Position numbers and translations under genes: made by a program. The notes under the pieces were generated by a model that saw nothing but the letters and a program-made list of their open reading frames with translations, made no database searches and was not told where the DNA came from. This document shows positions 32,457-42,658 of a stretch of DNA of 64,000 nt, one piece after another. The stretch covers positions 62,001-126,000 of the forward strand of contig NZ_JAKGSB010000005.1 in the NCBI RefSeq assembly GCF_021568905.1, in the 5' to 3' direction. Position 1 is the stretch's first letter; each line of letters starts with the position of its first letter. This stretch comes from Zavarzinia marina (GTDB taxonomy: Bacteria > Pseudomonadota > Alphaproteobacteria > Zavarziniales > Zavarziniaceae).

Positions 32457-33764
32457 ATGTCCCGTCCCGCTCCCTCATTTCTGCGCCGGCACCGCTGGTG
32501 GCTCCTCCTCCTCGTCGCCCTGGTCGCGGCCGCCGGCATCTACTGGTGGCTCGCCGGGATGAACGGGAACGGCAAGGTGCAATATGTCACCGCGGCGGTC
32601 GGCCGCGGCGATATCGAGGATACGGTCTCCGCCCTCGGCAACCTCCAGCCGCGCGACTATGTCGACGTCGGCACCCAGGTTTCGGGCCAGTTGAAGGTGA
32701 TCCACGCCGAGGTGGGCGACCATGTCGAGCAGGGCGAGTTGCTGGCCGAGATCGACCCCACGGTCTATCAGTCGCGGGTCGAGGCGGACGAGGCGCAGCT
32801 CCTCGCCCTCAAGGCCCAACTCGCCGACCGCGAGGCCCAGGCGGTGCTGGCCGGCCAGCAGTTGAAGCGCCAGCAGACCCTGTGGCGCCAGCGCGCCACG
32901 ACCGAAGAAGCGGTGCAGCAGGCCGAAGCCAGCCTGAAATCCGCCAATGCCGCGATCGACCAGATCAAGGCCCAGATCCAGCAGACGGAATCGACGCTGC
33001 GCGGCGATCAGGCCAATCTCGGCTATACCAAGATCTATGCCCCGATGACCGGCACCGTCACCTCGCTGTCGGCGAGGCGCGGCCAGACCCTGAACGCCAA
33101 TCAGTCGGCGCCGATCATCCTGCAGATCGCCGATCTCGCCGTGATGACGGTCGAGACCCAGGTGTCTGAAGCCGACATCTCGCGCCTGAAGATCGGCATG
33201 CGTGCCTATTTCACCACGCTGGGCGGCGGCGAGAAGACCTGGTCCGGCACCCTGAAGCAGATCCTGCCGACGCCCGAAGTGGTGAACAACGTCGTCCTCT
33301 ACAATGCGCTGTTCGACGTCGAGAACGGCGACGGCGCTCTGATGACCCAGATGAGCGCCCAGGTCTTCTTCGTCATCGCCGAGGCGCGCGACGCCGTCAC
33401 CGTGCCTGTCGCCGCCCTGAAGACGCCGACGCCCCGCCCTCGCCCCGAAGGGACCACGCGCCCCGACGGGGCGACCGAGCGCCAGCGCCCAGAAGGGTCG
33501 GAGGCCCGGCCGCGCCGCGACGGCGGCGATGGCACGCGCGCCGGCAAACCCTATCGCGTGCAGGTGATGGGGCCCGATGGCGTGCCGGTCGACCGGCGCG
33601 TGCGCATCGGCGTCGCCAACCGCGTCTCGGCCGAGGTGCTGGACGGCTTGGCGCCGGGGGACATCGTCGTCGTCGGCATGCGCTCCAGCGCCGCCGTCGC
33701 CGACGACCAGCGCGGCGGCATGCCGGGCCTCGGCTTCGGCGGGCGGCCGCCGGGACGGCCCTGA
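32457..33764 (+). CDS. macA: MacA-type periplasmic adaptor (HlyD family)
   Basis: A 435-residue membrane-fusion protein. The N-terminal anchor span (about 15-33), a lipoyl half-motif ([29 protein letters not shown]), a long coiled-coil hairpin (about 95-180), the second lipoyl half ([19 protein letters not shown]) and a beta-barrel follow in MacA order. An Arg/Pro/Glu-rich low-complexity insert (about residues 320-365) interrupts the membrane-proximal domain and is not usual for the family. It bridges MacB and an outer-membrane factor; macB begins at the macA stop codon. Confidence 0.92.
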   Translation: MSRPAPSFLRRHRWWLLLLVALVAAAGIYWWLAGMNGNGKVQYVTAAVGRGDIEDTVSALGNLQPRDYVDVGTQVSGQLKVIHAEVGDHVEQGELLAEIDPTVYQSRVEADEAQLLALKAQLADREAQAVLAGQQLKRQQTLWRQRATTEEAVQQAEASLKSANAAIDQIKAQIQQTESTLRGDQANLGYTKIYAPMTGTVTSLSARRGQTLNANQSAPIILQIADLAVMTVETQVSEADISRLKIGMRAYFTTLGGGEKTWSGTLKQILPTPEVVNNVVLYNALFDVENGDGALMTQMSAQVFFVIAEARDAVTVPVAALKTPTPRPRPEGTTRPDGATERQRPEGSEARPRRDGGDGTRAGKPYRVQVMGPDGVPVDRRVRIGVANRVSAEVLDGLAPGDIVVVGMRSSAAVADDQRGGMPGLGFGGRPPGRP

Positions 33765-35710
33765 TGGCCCCCCTGATCGAGTTGCGGGACATCCGCAAGA
33801 CCTATGTCTCTGGCGGGGGCGAGGTCGCGGTCGAGGTCCTGCACGGGATTTCCCTGACCATCGAGGCCGGCGAATTCGTCGCCATCATGGGCCAGTCCGG
33901 TTCCGGCAAGTCGACCCTGATGAATCTGATCGGCTGCCTGGACCGGCCGACCAGCGGGCAATATCTCTTCGCCGGGCGCGACGTCTCGAAATTCGAGGGC
34001 GACGAACTGGCCTGGGCCCGGCGGGAGGCCTTCGGCTTCGTCTTCCAGTCCTATCACCTGATCGGCACCGCGACGGCGACCGAGAATGTCGAAGTGCCGG
34101 CCATCTATGCCGGGCTTTCGCCGGCGGCGCGCCATGCCCGCGCGGCCGACCTGCTCGCCACCCTCGGCCTCGGCGACCGGCTGACGCACCGCCCCAATCA
34201 ACTCTCCGGCGGCCAGCAGCAGCGCGTCTCCATCGCCCGTGCCCTGATGAACGGCGGCAAGGTGATCCTGGCGGACGAACCGACCGGCGCGCTCGACAGC
34301 CGCAGCGGCGCCGAGGTTCTGGCCCTGCTGGCGGATCTGGCGGACCGGGGCCATACGGTGGTCGTCATCACCCATGACCCGGAAGTGGCCGCCCATGCCG
34401 ACCGCGTGATCGAGATCCGCGACGGCCTGATCACCGCCGACACGAGGCGCCGCCCGCCCCGCGCCCCGGCCGAAATCGCCCTCGAGCGCGAGGAAGAGAG
34501 CGCGGCGGGCATGCTCGCGGCGTTCGGCGAGGCGATGAAGATGGCCGTGCGCTCGCTCCGCGCCAATCTGTTCCGCACCGTGCTGACGCTGCTTGGCATC
34601 GTCATCGGCGTCGGCTCCGTCGTCGCCATGCTGGCGGTGGGCGAGGGAGCGAAATCCGCCGTCGTCGACCGCATCAGCGCCATGGGCACCAATCTTCTTC
34701 TGGTCCGGCCGGGATCGCCCGCCCAGCGCGGCGTCGGCGGCCAGGTCGCGACCCTGGTGCCGGAAGACGCCGTGGCCATCGCCGAACTCGACAACGTCAT
34801 GTACGCCCTGCCCGAGATCCAGAGCAATTCGACCCTTCGCGCCGGCGCCCAGGATCACCAGACCCAGGTTTCCGCCGTCGGCCAGGATCTGCCCGGCACC
34901 CGCGACTGGCCGGTGGAGGAAGGCACCTTCTTCACCGACGCCGACAACCGCGCCTATGCCACCGTCGCCGTGCTGGGCCGGACCGTGGCCGACACCTTGT
35001 TCCCGGACGGCAGCAGCCCGGTCGGCCGTTTCGTGCTGTTCGACAATGTCCCCTTCCAGGTCATCGGCGTGATGGCGGTGAAGGGTGCCTCGCCCATGGG
35101 CTCGGACCAGGACGACGTCGCCTTCGTGCCCTTGCAGACCGGCATGCTGCGCCTGTTCGGCGCGCGCAACCTGCGCACCATCACCGTCGCCGTCGCCGAC
35201 GTCGATCGGATCGACGAGACCCAGGAGACGGTGACCGACCTCCTCATCCAGCGCCATCGCGGGCAGGAGGATTTCCGCGTGCGCAACATGGCCTCCATCG
35301 TCGAGACCGTGTCGGAGACCCAGAACACCATGACCGTTCTGCTCGGCTCCATCGCCGCCATCTCGCTGCTGGTGGGCGGCATCGGGGTGATGAACATCAT
35401 GCTGGTCTCGGTGACCGAGCGGACGCGGGAGATCGGCATCCGCATGGCGACGGGAGCGCGCACGCGGGACATCATGCAGCAGTTCCTGACCGAGGCGATC
35501 GTCGTCTCCGGCCTCGGCGGGGTGATCGGGGTCGCGGGCGGCGCCGGCGTCGCCATGATCCTGGAGGCGGTGGGCATGCCCATTCAATTCTCCGGCGGGG
35601 TGATCGCGCTGGCCTTCGGCTGCGCCGCCGCCGTCGGCCTGATCTTCGGTTTCGCCCCCGCGCACAAGGCCGCCCGGCTCGACCCGGTGGTGGCCCTGTC
35701 GAGCGAATAG
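33764..35710 (+). CDS. macB: MacB-type ABC exporter (ATPase plus permease)
   Basis: A 648-residue fusion. The N-terminal ATPase has Walker [10 protein letters not shown] (43-51), signature LSGGQQQR and Walker [14 protein letters not shown] membrane anchor (about 275-295), a large periplasmic MacB_PCD domain and three C-terminal FtsX-type spans (about 525-645, with [23 protein letters not shown]) follow. Mechanotransmission exporters of this type move macrolides, peptides or siderophores; the substrate here is unknown. It is translationally coupled to macA and followed 8 bp later by the outer-membrane factor gene. Confidence 0.94.
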   Translation: MAPLIELRDIRKTYVSGGGEVAVEVLHGISLTIEAGEFVAIMGQSGSGKSTLMNLIGCLDRPTSGQYLFAGRDVSKFEGDELAWARREAFGFVFQSYHLIGTATATENVEVPAIYAGLSPAARHARAADLLATLGLGDRLTHRPNQLSGGQQQRVSIARALMNGGKVILADEPTGALDSRSGAEVLALLADLADRGHTVVVITHDPEVAAHADRVIEIRDGLITADTRRRPPRAPAEIALEREEESAAGMLAAFGEAMKMAVRSLRANLFRTVLTLLGIVIGVGSVVAMLAVGEGAKSAVVDRISAMGTNLLLVRPGSPAQRGVGGQVATLVPEDAVAIAELDNVMYALPEIQSNSTLRAGAQDHQTQVSAVGQDLPGTRDWPVEEGTFFTDADNRAYATVAVLGRTVADTLFPDGSSPVGRFVLFDNVPFQVIGVMAVKGASPMGSDQDDVAFVPLQTGMLRLFGARNLRTITVAVADVDRIDETQETVTDLLIQRHRGQEDFRVRNMASIVETVSETQNTMTVLLGSIAAISLLVGGIGVMNIMLVSVTERTREIGIRMATGARTRDIMQQFLTEAIVVSGLGGVIGVAGGAGVAMILEAVGMPIQFSGGVIALAFGCAAAVGLIFGFAPAHKAARLDPVVALSSE

Positions 35711-35718
35711 GCCCGCCC

Positions 35719-37089
35719 ATGAACCACGCTTCGAGCATCGCCCTCGCCGCCGCCCTCGCCCTCGCCGGCTGCAGCTACAAGTCCACCCCGACCCCCGAAG
35801 TGGTGACGCCACCCGCAGCCTGGGCCGCGCCCGCCATCGCGGGCGAGGGTGTCTGGCCGGCCGCCGACTGGTGGCAGGGGTTCGCCAGCCCGGAACTGGC
35901 CGCGCTGGTCGCCGCCGCCAGGACCGGCAATACCGATCTCGCCCAGGCCGCCGCCCGCGTCGCCCAGGCGGAGGCGTCGCTGCGCATCGCCGGCGCCAGC
36001 CTGTGGCCCAGCCTGGGGCTTTCCGCCGGCGGGGACCTGCGCCGCCCATCGGGCGCCAATGATTGGTCGGATTCCTATTCCGCCGCCCTGTCCGCCTCTT
36101 ACGAAGTCGATTTCTGGGGCGCCAATGCCGCCGACCGGGCGGGCGCCGCCGCCGGCCTGGACGCCAGCCGCTTCGACGGCGAGACCGTGACCCTGACCGT
36201 CACCGCCTCGGTCGCCTCCACCTATCTCCAGGTGCTTTCGCTCCGCGACCGGCTGGACGTCGCGCGGCGCAATCTCTCGATCGCCGAGGACGTGCTGGCC
36301 CTGGTGGAGGCCAAGGTCGGCGCCGGGGCCGCCTCCGATCTCGATCTCGCGCAGCAGCGGACCGTGGTCGCCCAGCGCCGCGCCGCCGTGCCGCCGCTCG
36401 AACAGAACGTCCGCGAACAGCTCGCGGCGCTCGCCGTGCTGCTGGGCCTTGTGCCGACCGGCTTCGATGTCGCCGGCACCTCGCTGTCGCCCATCGTCGT
36501 GCCGCCGCTCGCGGCGGGCATGCCCTCCAGCCTCCTGCAGCGCCGGCCCGACGTGAAGGCGGCCGAGGCGCGGCTGGCCGGCGCCGATGCCGATATCGCC
36601 GCGGCCCGCGCCGCCTTCTTCCCGCAGGTGACCCTGTCCGCCGGCCTGGCCCTGTCGGGCGCTGCCGCCGGCGATCTCTTCTCCCTGTCGGATGCCGCCT
36701 GGTCGCTGGGCGCCTCGCTGGTGCAGACCATCTTCGACGGCGGCCGGCGGGAGGCGCAGCGTGACCTGGCGGAAGCGCGGAAGGTCGAACTGCTGCAATC
36801 CTATCGCGCCGCGATCCTCGCCGCCTTCCAGGACGTCGAGGTCGCCTTGGGCGCGGTCGATACCCTGGACCGCCAGCGCCGCCTCCAGGACGAGGTCGTG
36901 GCCCAGGCGCGCCGCGCCCTCGAACTGGCGCAGATCCAGTACCGCGCCGGCGCCTCGGACCTCCTGTCCGTGCTCTCGGCCCAACAGTCGCTCTATTCGG
37001 CCGAGGACCAGGCGGCGCAGATCAAGCTGTCCGCGCTTCAGGCCCGGGTCACCCTCTACCGCGTGCTCGGCGGCGGCTGGTCGTCCTGA
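35719..37089 (+). CDS. NodT-family outer-membrane efflux lipoprotein
   Basis: A 456-residue outer-membrane factor of the TolC/NodT group. The lipobox LAGC puts the lipidated Cys at residue 18. Two OEP repeats with long coiled coils follow (about 60-240 and 270-450), each with the A-x-x-Q/A-x-A heptads typical of the periplasmic tunnel (GNTDLAQAAARVAQAEA, RPDVKAAEARLAGADADIAAARAAFFP). With MacA and MacB it completes a tripartite exporter in one operon. It is convergent with the amino-acid ABC ATPase gene, 9 bp apart. Confidence 0.93.
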   Translation: MNHASSIALAAALALAGCSYKSTPTPEVVTPPAAWAAPAIAGEGVWPAADWWQGFASPELAALVAAARTGNTDLAQAAARVAQAEASLRIAGASLWPSLGLSAGGDLRRPSGANDWSDSYSAALSASYEVDFWGANAADRAGAAAGLDASRFDGETVTLTVTASVASTYLQVLSLRDRLDVARRNLSIAEDVLALVEAKVGAGAASDLDLAQQRTVVAQRRAAVPPLEQNVREQLAALAVLLGLVPTGFDVAGTSLSPIVVPPLAAGMPSSLLQRRPDVKAAEARLAGADADIAAARAAFFPQVTLSAGLALSGAAAGDLFSLSDAAWSLGASLVQTIFDGGRREAQRDLAEARKVELLQSYRAAILAAFQDVEVALGAVDTLDRQRRLQDEVVAQARRALELAQIQYRAGASDLLSVLSAQQSLYSAEDQAAQIKLSALQARVTLYRVLGGGWSS

Positions 37090-37098
37090 CCGCCGCCC

Positions 37099-37854
37099 TC
37101 AATGCAGGATCTGGGCGAGGAACTGGCGGCTGCGCTCGTTCTTCGGATTGTCGAAGAATTCGGCCGGCGGCGCTTCCTCGACGATCTCGCCCTTGTCCAT
37201 GAAGATCACCCGGTCGGCGACCTGGCGGGCGAAGCCCATCTCGTGGGTGACGCAGAGCATGGTCATGCCGTCGCCGGCGAGGCCGACCATGGTGTCGAGC
37301 ACTTCCTTCACCATCTCGGGATCGAGGGCGGAGGTCGGCTCGTCGAACAGCATGATCTTCGGCTTCATGCACAGCGCCCTTGCAATGGCCACGCGCTGCT
37401 GCTGGCCGCCCGACAGGGCGCCCGGATATTTGCCCGCCTGATCCGGGATGCGCACCCTGGTCAGGTAATGCATGGCGACCTCTTCCGCTTCCGCCTTGGA
37501 GAGACCGCGCACCTTCATCGGCGCGAGGGTGCAATTCTCGAGGATGGTCAGATGCGGGAACAGGTTGAAGTGCTGGAATACCATGCCGACCTCGCGGCGG
37601 ATGGCGTCGCCGATCTTGCCGTCGTCGGTCAGCTCCGTGCCGTCGACCAGGATGCGGCCTTCCTGATGCTCCTCCAGCCCGTTGATGCAGCGGATCATGG
37701 TCGACTTGCCGGAGCCGGAGGGCCCGCAGACCACGATCCGCTCGCCCCGGGCGACCGACAGGTTCAGGTTCCGCAGAACCTGGAACTTGCCGTACCATTT
37801 GTTGACGCCGACCAGCTTGACGGCGGTTTCCTGGGTGCCCGGGACGTGCGGCAT
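37099..37854 (-). CDS. Polar amino-acid ABC transporter ATP-binding protein
   Basis: A 251-residue ATPase of the GlnQ/HisP/AapP group: Walker [10 protein letters not shown] (44-52), [14 protein letters not shown]-loop, [15 protein letters not shown] signature, Walker [16 protein letters not shown] and [15 protein letters not shown] switch. It is the last gene of a four-gene importer operon (two permeases, binding protein, ATPase) and probably energises uptake of glutamate, glutamine, aspartate or a related solute. The gap to the binding-protein gene (69 bp) holds a REP-like palindrome. Confidence 0.93.
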   Translation of the reverse strand: MPHVPGTQETAVKLVGVNKWYGKFQVLRNLNLSVARGERIVVCGPSGSGKSTMIRCINGLEEHQEGRILVDGTELTDDGKIGDAIRREVGMVFQHFNLFPHLTILENCTLAPMKVRGLSKAEAEEVAMHYLTRVRIPDQAGKYPGALSGGQQQRVAIARALCMKPKIMLFDEPTSALDPEMVKEVLDTMVGLAGDGMTMLCVTHEMGFARQVADRVIFMDKGEIVEEAPPAEFFDNPKNERSRQFLAQILH

Positions 37855-37883
37855 GGTGGGTTCCTCGGATCGAAGACGGTCGC

Positions 37884-37910
37884 GTCACCCCGGCGCGGAC
37901 CGGGATGACG
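37884..37910. repeat. REP-like palindrome (copy 1 of the dispersed family)
   Basis: GTCACCCCGGCGCGGACCGG followed by GATGACG, an imperfect palindrome in the ATPase/binding-protein gap. Related copies are at 29275-29298 (partial), 47195-47218, 47249-47275, 54932-54957 and 54969-54993. Such GTC-CCCGGC...GCCGGG-GAC elements are common intergenic repeats in alphaproteobacteria. Confidence 0.6.
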
Positions 37911-37923
37911 ACATGGGGGTGGA

Positions 37924-38712
37924 TTACAGGGTCGGCAGGTCGGGCAGGGTCTCGCCGAACCACTTGACCGCCAGGGCGTCCAGCTCGCCGTTGATCTTCT
38001 TCTGCATGATGAAGACGTTCAGCCACTGCAGCAGGTCGACGTCGCCCTTCTTCAGGCCGATGAAGCAGGGCGAATTGCGCAGCACGAATTTGCGCGAGAC
38101 CTGCGCGTCGGGCATGTCCTTGGCGATCTTGGCGGCGACGACGTTGCCGGTGACCAGCACGTCGACCTGGCCCGAGAGATAGGCGGCGATGGTCGTGCCG
38201 TTGTCCTCGTAACGCTTCACGTCGGCGTCCTCGGACACCAGGCGCGAAATCTCGATATCCTCGACCGAGCCGCGGGTGACGCCGACGCTCTTGCCGGCGA
38301 GATCGGCGACGCTCGAAACCGCCAGATCGTCGGCGCCGTAAGCGGCCGAGAAGAAGGGCGCATAGGCGGCGGTGAACCAGATCGCCTTGGCGCGTTCCGG
38401 CGTCGCGCCCATGGACGAGATCACCAGGTCGACCTTGCCGGTCTGCAGGTAGGGAATGCGGTTGGCGGAGGAGACGGGCACCAGTTCGACCTCGACCCCC
38501 ATGTTCTCGGCGATCAGCTTGGCGACGTCGATGTCGTAGCCTTCGGGCTGCAGGTCGGGGCCGACGGAACCGAAGGGCGCGAAATCCTGCGGCACGGCGA
38601 TGGTGATCTTCTTCTTCTCGAGAATGTCGTCGAGCTGGCTGGCGGCGGCGGGCACCGCGAGGCCGAGGGCGAGGGCGGCGGCGGTGCCGAGCGCCAGGAG
38701 TCGCTTCATCAT
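37924..38712 (-). CDS. Polar amino-acid ABC transporter substrate-binding protein
   Basis: A 262-residue periplasmic binding protein (SBP_bac_3 family). The signal peptide (about 1-24, ending PAAASQ) is followed by a ligand domain with ITIAVPQDFAPFGSVGPDLQ, GYDIDVAKLIAENMGV and GKVDLVISSMGATPERAKAI, where family members bind the amino-acid carboxylate and amine. SVGVTRGSVEDI is the lobe-2 anion loop. Start at 38712 (Met-Met-Lys), with GGAAAGG upstream; the longer reading runs into the permease gene. The exact amino acid is unknown. Confidence 0.92.
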   Translation of the reverse strand: MMKRLLALGTAAALALGLAVPAAASQLDDILEKKKITIAVPQDFAPFGSVGPDLQPEGYDIDVAKLIAENMGVEVELVPVSSANRIPYLQTGKVDLVISSMGATPERAKAIWFTAAYAPFFSAAYGADDLAVSSVADLAGKSVGVTRGSVEDIEISRLVSEDADVKRYEDNGTTIAAYLSGQVDVLVTGNVVAAKIAKDMPDAQVSRKFVLRNSPCFIGLKKGDVDLLQWLNVFIMQKKINGELDALAVKWFGETLPDLPTL

Positions 38713-38743
38713 CTTGGTAACCTTTCCTGTTTCGGTTTGGGAT

Positions 38744-39391
38744 TCACCGGCTGGCCAGGCGCCGTTCCAGAAGACGGCTGGCATAGGAGAGCGGATAGCA
38801 GAGGGCGAAATAGACCAGCGCCACCACGGCGAAGACGAAGAAGGGCCGGAAGGTGACATTGTTCAGCATGGTCCCGGCCTTGGTCAGTTCGACGAAGCCG
38901 ATGATGGAGGTGAGCGCCGTGCCCTTCACCACCTGGACCGAAAAGCCGACCGTGGGCGGCACCGCGAGGCGAAGCGCCTGGGGCGCCACGATGTCGCGAA
39001 AGACCTGGAGGAAGCGAAGGCCCAACGCCTTGCCCGCCTCCCATTGGCCGCGCGGCACCGCCTGGATCGACGACCGCCAGATTTCCGCGAGGAAGGCGGC
39101 CGCGAAGAGGATGAGCGCCGTCGCCGCCGCGACCCAAGGCGAGATTTCGACACCGACCACCGCCGGCCCGAAGAAGCAGAGGAAGATCAGCATGAGCAGC
39201 GGGATCGACTGCACGGCGGCGATGAAGCCGGCCGACAGCCGCTCCAGCGGCTTCTTGCCGGAGACCCGCATCACCGTGACGACGAGGCCCAGAAGCGCGC
39301 CGCCGACGAAGGCGATCAGGCTGAGCACCACGGTCCAGACCGCGGCATCCAGGAGGAGGGTGGTGATCTGCCAATCGGTGAATTGACGCAT
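38744..39391 (-). CDS. Polar amino-acid ABC transporter permease (second subunit)
   Basis: A 215-residue HisMQ-type permease with about five spans and the cytoplasmic EAA loop AGKALGLRFLQVFRDIVAPQALRLAVPP read as EAGKALGL...PQA (about 135-160). It pairs with the permease encoded just upstream (14-bp gap) as a heterodimer. Start at the ATG at 39391, with AAAGGA upstream. The longer in-frame reading overlaps the other permease and is discarded. Confidence 0.92.
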   Translation of the reverse strand: MRQFTDWQITTLLLDAAVWTVVLSLIAFVGGALLGLVVTVMRVSGKKPLERLSAGFIAAVQSIPLLMLIFLCFFGPAVVGVEISPWVAAATALILFAAAFLAEIWRSSIQAVPRGQWEAGKALGLRFLQVFRDIVAPQALRLAVPPTVGFSVQVVKGTALTSIIGFVELTKAGTMLNNVTFRPFFVFAVVALVYFALCYPLSYASRLLERRLASR

Positions 39392-39405
39392 GGCCCCGGT
39401 CCTTT

Positions 39406-40074
39406 TCAGCGGGCGCCGCGCAGCCAGGGGAACAGGCGCCCCCCGGAGAGCAGCAGGAGACTGCGGATGGCGAGCGCGAGCCCGGCATAGATCAGGGTGA
39501 CGACGATATAGACCTCGAAGGCACGGAAGGTGCGCGACTGGATGAACTGGCCGGCGAAGGTCAGATCCTCGGCCGAGATCTGCGACATGGCGGCGGAGCC
39601 GAGGAAGACCAGGGTGAATTGCGAAACCAGCGCCGGCCAGACCTTGGCGAGCGCCGGGCGCAGCACGACGTGGAAGAAGACCTGGCGCGGCCGCAGGCCC
39701 AGCGCCGCGCCGGCCTCGTATTGGCCCTTGGGCGTGGTTTCCAGGGCGCCGCGCACGATTTCGGTGAAATAGGCGGAGACATTCAGGGTCAGCGCCAGGA
39801 AGGCCGCCGTATTGGCGTCGATCTTCACGCCGGCGGAGGGCAGGCCGAAGAAGATGAAGAAGAGCTGCACGATGAAGGGCGTGTTGCGGATGAATTCGAC
39901 ATAGGCCCGGATCAGGATGCGGAGCGCCCGCGCCGCCCGGCGCTGGCCCTCGGCGAACAGGATCGCGAGGCAGAGGCCGACAAGCCCGGCGGCCACGCAC
40001 ACCACCACCGTGAAGATGCTGCCCTCGATGAGCAGCGCGCCATAGCGCGTCACGTCGTCGAAATTGAGTTCCAT
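39406..40074 (-). CDS. Polar amino-acid ABC transporter permease (first subunit)
   Basis: A 222-residue HisMQ-type permease. RAYVEFIRNTPFIVQLFFIF (about 57-76) is the family opening, and the EAA loop EAGAALGLRPRQVFFHVVLRPA is at about 120-141. It is the first gene of the importer operon and is divergent from the acyl-CoA dehydrogenase gene, with 226 bp between the starts. I see no clear sigma-54 or NtcA-type element in that gap. Start at the ATG at 40074 (MELNFDD). Confidence 0.92.
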   Translation of the reverse strand: MELNFDDVTRYGALLIEGSIFTVVVCVAAGLVGLCLAILFAEGQRRAARALRILIRAYVEFIRNTPFIVQLFFIFFGLPSAGVKIDANTAAFLALTLNVSAYFTEIVRGALETTPKGQYEAGAALGLRPRQVFFHVVLRPALAKVWPALVSQFTLVFLGSAAMSQISAEDLTFAGQFIQSRTFRAFEVYIVVTLIYAGLALAIRSLLLLSGGRLFPWLRGAR

Positions 40075-40300
40075 CGCCCCGGCCCCCGATACGCCTGCCG
40101 AAAATCGACGCCCGGCGAAATCCGCGAATGCCGAAAAATTCGGCACGCTTTCGCCGATGCTGAATATTTCATCTGCGGCCGGGTCAGGGAACGCACGCTC
40201 TGACCGAGAGACTATCGCAGTAATTTTGAAAATCGCCGGGCCCGCAGGCTCTTTCCCCCGAATTGCGAACGCGCTACGCCCATCTGCGGAGGAGACCGCC

Positions 40301-42106
40301 ATGACCCAAACCGCCACCACATTGATCGATCGGCGCGACGTCGACTTCCTGCTGCACGACGTGCTGGCGCTCGACGCCCTGTTCGGGCGCGAGCGCCATG
40401 CGGAGCACGACCGCCAGACCGTCGCCGCCATGCTCGACACCGCCGAGAAGCTGGCGGCCGATCATTTCCTGCCCCATGCCGCCAAGCTGGACGCCCAGGA
40501 ACCGACGTTCGACGGTGAAGACGTCCACATCATCCCCGAGGTCAAGGCGGCGCTGGACGCCTATTCGGCGGCGGGCTTCATGTCGGCCCATGCGGATTAC
40601 GACTGGGGCGGCATGCAATTGCCCCACACCGTTTCCATGGCCTGTTCCGCCTTCTTCTCCGCCGCCAATATCTCGACCGCCGGCTATCCCTTCCTGACGC
40701 GGGGCGCCGCCAACGTCATCGCCAAATTCGGCACGGACGAACAGAAGCAGGCCTATCTGCCCAACATGCTGTCGGGGCGCTGGTTCGGCACCATGGCCCT
40801 GACCGAGCCCGGGGCCGGCTCCGGCCTCGCCGACCTGAAGACCACCGCGGTGCCGGGCGACGACGGCATCTACAAGGTGACGGGCAACAAGATCTTCATC
40901 TCGGCCGGCGAGCACGGGCTTTCCGAGAACATCGTCCATCTGGTGCTGGCCCGCATCAAGGGCGCGCCGGCGGGAGTGAAGGGAATCTCCCTCTTCATCG
41001 TGCCGAAGATCCTGGCCGACGGGACCCGCAACGACGTCCGCCTGGCCGGGCTCATCCACAAGATGGGCTATCGCGGCACCACCTCGACCATGCTGAATTT
41101 CGGCGAGGCGGGCGGCGCCACCGGCTATCTGGTGGGGGAGGCGCACAAGGGCCTCACCTATATGTTCCACATGATGAACGAGGCGCGGGTTGGTGTCGGC
41201 CTCGGCGCCGCCGTGCTCGGCTACGCCGGTTACCGCACCGCCCTCGACTATGCCAGGACGCGGCTTCAGGGCCGGCCGCCCGCCGCCAAGGACCCCAATC
41301 TGCCGCCGGTCCCCATCGTCGAGCACGCGGACGTGAAGCGCATGCTGCTCGCCGCCAAATCCTATGCCGAGGGGGCGCTGGCGCTCTGCCTCTATGGCGC
41401 CCGCCTGGTCGACGACAGCGAGACGGCGGAGACCCCCGAAGCGCGCGACCGCGCCTTCCAGCTCCTCGACCTGCTGACGCCCATGATCAAGTCCTGGCCG
41501 TCGCAATGGGCGCTCGCCGCCAACGACCTCGCGATCCAGGTCCACGGCGGCTACGGCTATACGCGGGAATATCCGGTCGAACGGCTCTATCGCGACAACC
41601 GCCTGAACCCGATCCATGAAGGCACCTTCGGCATCCAGGCCCTCGATCTCCTGGGGCGGAAGGTGCTGGCGGACCGGGGCCGCGCCCTCGCCCTCCTTTC
41701 GGAAGAGATGATGGCGACGGTGCGGGCCGCGCCCCCCGCGCTGGCCCAGGAGGCGGCGGAACTGACCAGCGCCATCGGCATGGTTTCGGAGACCGTCGCG
41801 GTGCTGGGCCGCGCCGCCGCCGGCAACCAGCTCGAACAGGCCCTGGCGAATGCCGCCGTCTTCCTCGAGATGCTGGGCCATGTGGTGGTGGCCTGGATGT
41901 GGCTGCGCCAGGCCACGGCTGCCGAGGCGGCGATCCATGCGGGATCGGGCACCGGCAGCGGCCCCCGCGCGGCTTTCCTCGACGGCAAGATCCGCGCGTG
42001 CCGCTATTTCTTTCGCTGGGAACTGCCGCGCATCGGCGCCCAGGCCATCCTCCTCCAGCGCCTGGACCAGACCTGCGCCGAGATGCCAGTCGAATCTTTT
42101 GGCTGA
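40301..42106 (+). CDS. Acyl-CoA dehydrogenase, long form with C-terminal extension
   Basis: A 601-residue flavoprotein of the AidB/DmdC-like long acyl-CoA dehydrogenase group. FAD-contact motifs MALTEPGAGSGLADLKTTA (about 165-185) and the flavin-site GGYGYTREYPVERLYRD (about 410-426) are present, with the catalytic base Glu440 (NPIHEGTFG). The last ~120 residues are the acetyl-CoA-dehydrogenase-C-like domain. Relatives include the 3-methylmercaptopropionyl-CoA dehydrogenase of DMSP breakdown; most act on unknown acyl-CoAs. The start is the ATG at 40301 with a perfect GGAGGAG site. Confidence 0.9.
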   Translation: MTQTATTLIDRRDVDFLLHDVLALDALFGRERHAEHDRQTVAAMLDTAEKLAADHFLPHAAKLDAQEPTFDGEDVHIIPEVKAALDAYSAAGFMSAHADYDWGGMQLPHTVSMACSAFFSAANISTAGYPFLTRGAANVIAKFGTDEQKQAYLPNMLSGRWFGTMALTEPGAGSGLADLKTTAVPGDDGIYKVTGNKIFISAGEHGLSENIVHLVLARIKGAPAGVKGISLFIVPKILADGTRNDVRLAGLIHKMGYRGTTSTMLNFGEAGGATGYLVGEAHKGLTYMFHMMNEARVGVGLGAAVLGYAGYRTALDYARTRLQGRPPAAKDPNLPPVPIVEHADVKRMLLAAKSYAEGALALCLYGARLVDDSETAETPEARDRAFQLLDLLTPMIKSWPSQWALAANDLAIQVHGGYGYTREYPVERLYRDNRLNPIHEGTFGIQALDLLGRKVLADRGRALALLSEEMMATVRAAPPALAQEAAELTSAIGMVSETVAVLGRAAAGNQLEQALANAAVFLEMLGHVVVAWMWLRQATAAEAAIHAGSGTGSGPRAAFLDGKIRACRYFFRWELPRIGAQAILLQRLDQTCAEMPVESFG

Positions 42107-42251
42107 CGATTCCTTCGGCTGAGGACAGATCCGGCGGCGCCTCCGGCGCGTAGACATCAACGGGAGGACCCCCTGCCCTGGCGTCCTCCCCACCCGCCCC
42201 GAACCTGAATGGGCCGGGCGACGTCCCCCTCTGCCCCGGGGACGAACTCCT

Positions 42252-42286
42252 GCCGCCCCGCCGGGCCCCTTCGCCGGTGGGGCGGC
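42252..42286 (+). terminator. Terminator-like hairpin after the acyl-CoA dehydrogenase gene
   Basis: GCCGCCCC (42252-42259) pairs with GGGGCGGC (42279-42286), with an inner CCGG/CCGG; it is followed by a pyrimidine-rich TCCTTCCCCTTTC rather than a clean T run. A smaller stem GGGAGGAC/GTCCTCCC lies at 42162-42190. Moderate support. Confidence 0.5.
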
Positions 42287-42297
42287 TCCTTCCCCTT

Positions 42298-42345
42298 TCA
42301 AGTCGACCCCCGCTCAAGCCAGCCCCCGCTCAAACCGGCCCCCAC
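42298..42345. repeat. Tandem repeat, three imperfect 16-bp copies
   Basis: Units TCAAGTCGACCCCCGC, TCAAGCCAGCCCCCGC and TCAAACCGGCCCCCAC occur head to tail. No function is evident. Confidence 0.7.
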
Positions 42346-42449
42346 CCGAATCACCCCTGTTCGACTTTTGTCGCATTGCAGCATCCGCATGGCCCACCTG
42401 TGCCATGGAGGTTTGTGCGCGCCTGAATACGGGCCTACCGTATTTTCAA

Positions 42450-42462
42450 TGACATTCTGTCA
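42450..42462. promoter_or_regulatory. Perfect palindrome TGACA-TTC-TGTCA
   Basis: A 5-bp inverted repeat around a 3-bp spacer in the A+T-rich region, about 160 bp upstream of the predicted promoter of the small-peptide genes; another TGACA occurs near 42510. An operator for an unknown regulator is possible. Confidence 0.35.
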
Positions 42463-42623
42463 CGCCGATTCCGGGCTCGTGACGGATATGTGATGCGTGA
42501 ACATTTCTGACATTTTTTACCGAAATCCCCGGAAACCGCGACTTTTAGGCCATTTTTGGCCCTTTCGACGCCCTTGCGGAATGAACGAATCAAAAATTAT
42601 TTACAAAAAATCGCAGATAGGGC

Positions 42624-42658
42624 TTGCAGTGAATAAATTTTGAGATATTTAGTATTCA
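42624..42658 (+). promoter_or_regulatory. Predicted promoter of the small-peptide operon, with overlapping inverted repeat
   Basis: TTGCAG (42624-42629) and TATTTA (42646-42651) are 16 bp apart in the A+T-rich region, about 80 bp before the first start codon. TGAATA (42630-42635) and TATTCA (42653-42658) form an inverted repeat that brackets the -10, a typical repressor-site position. Confidence 0.5.

Noticed and set aside
40075-40300. A sigma-54 promoter (GG-N10-GC) ahead of the amino-acid transporter operon or the acyl-CoA dehydrogenase gene
   Set aside because: A CGGCAC near 40141-40146 looks like a -24 element, but the -12 GC is missing at the right spacing on either strand.
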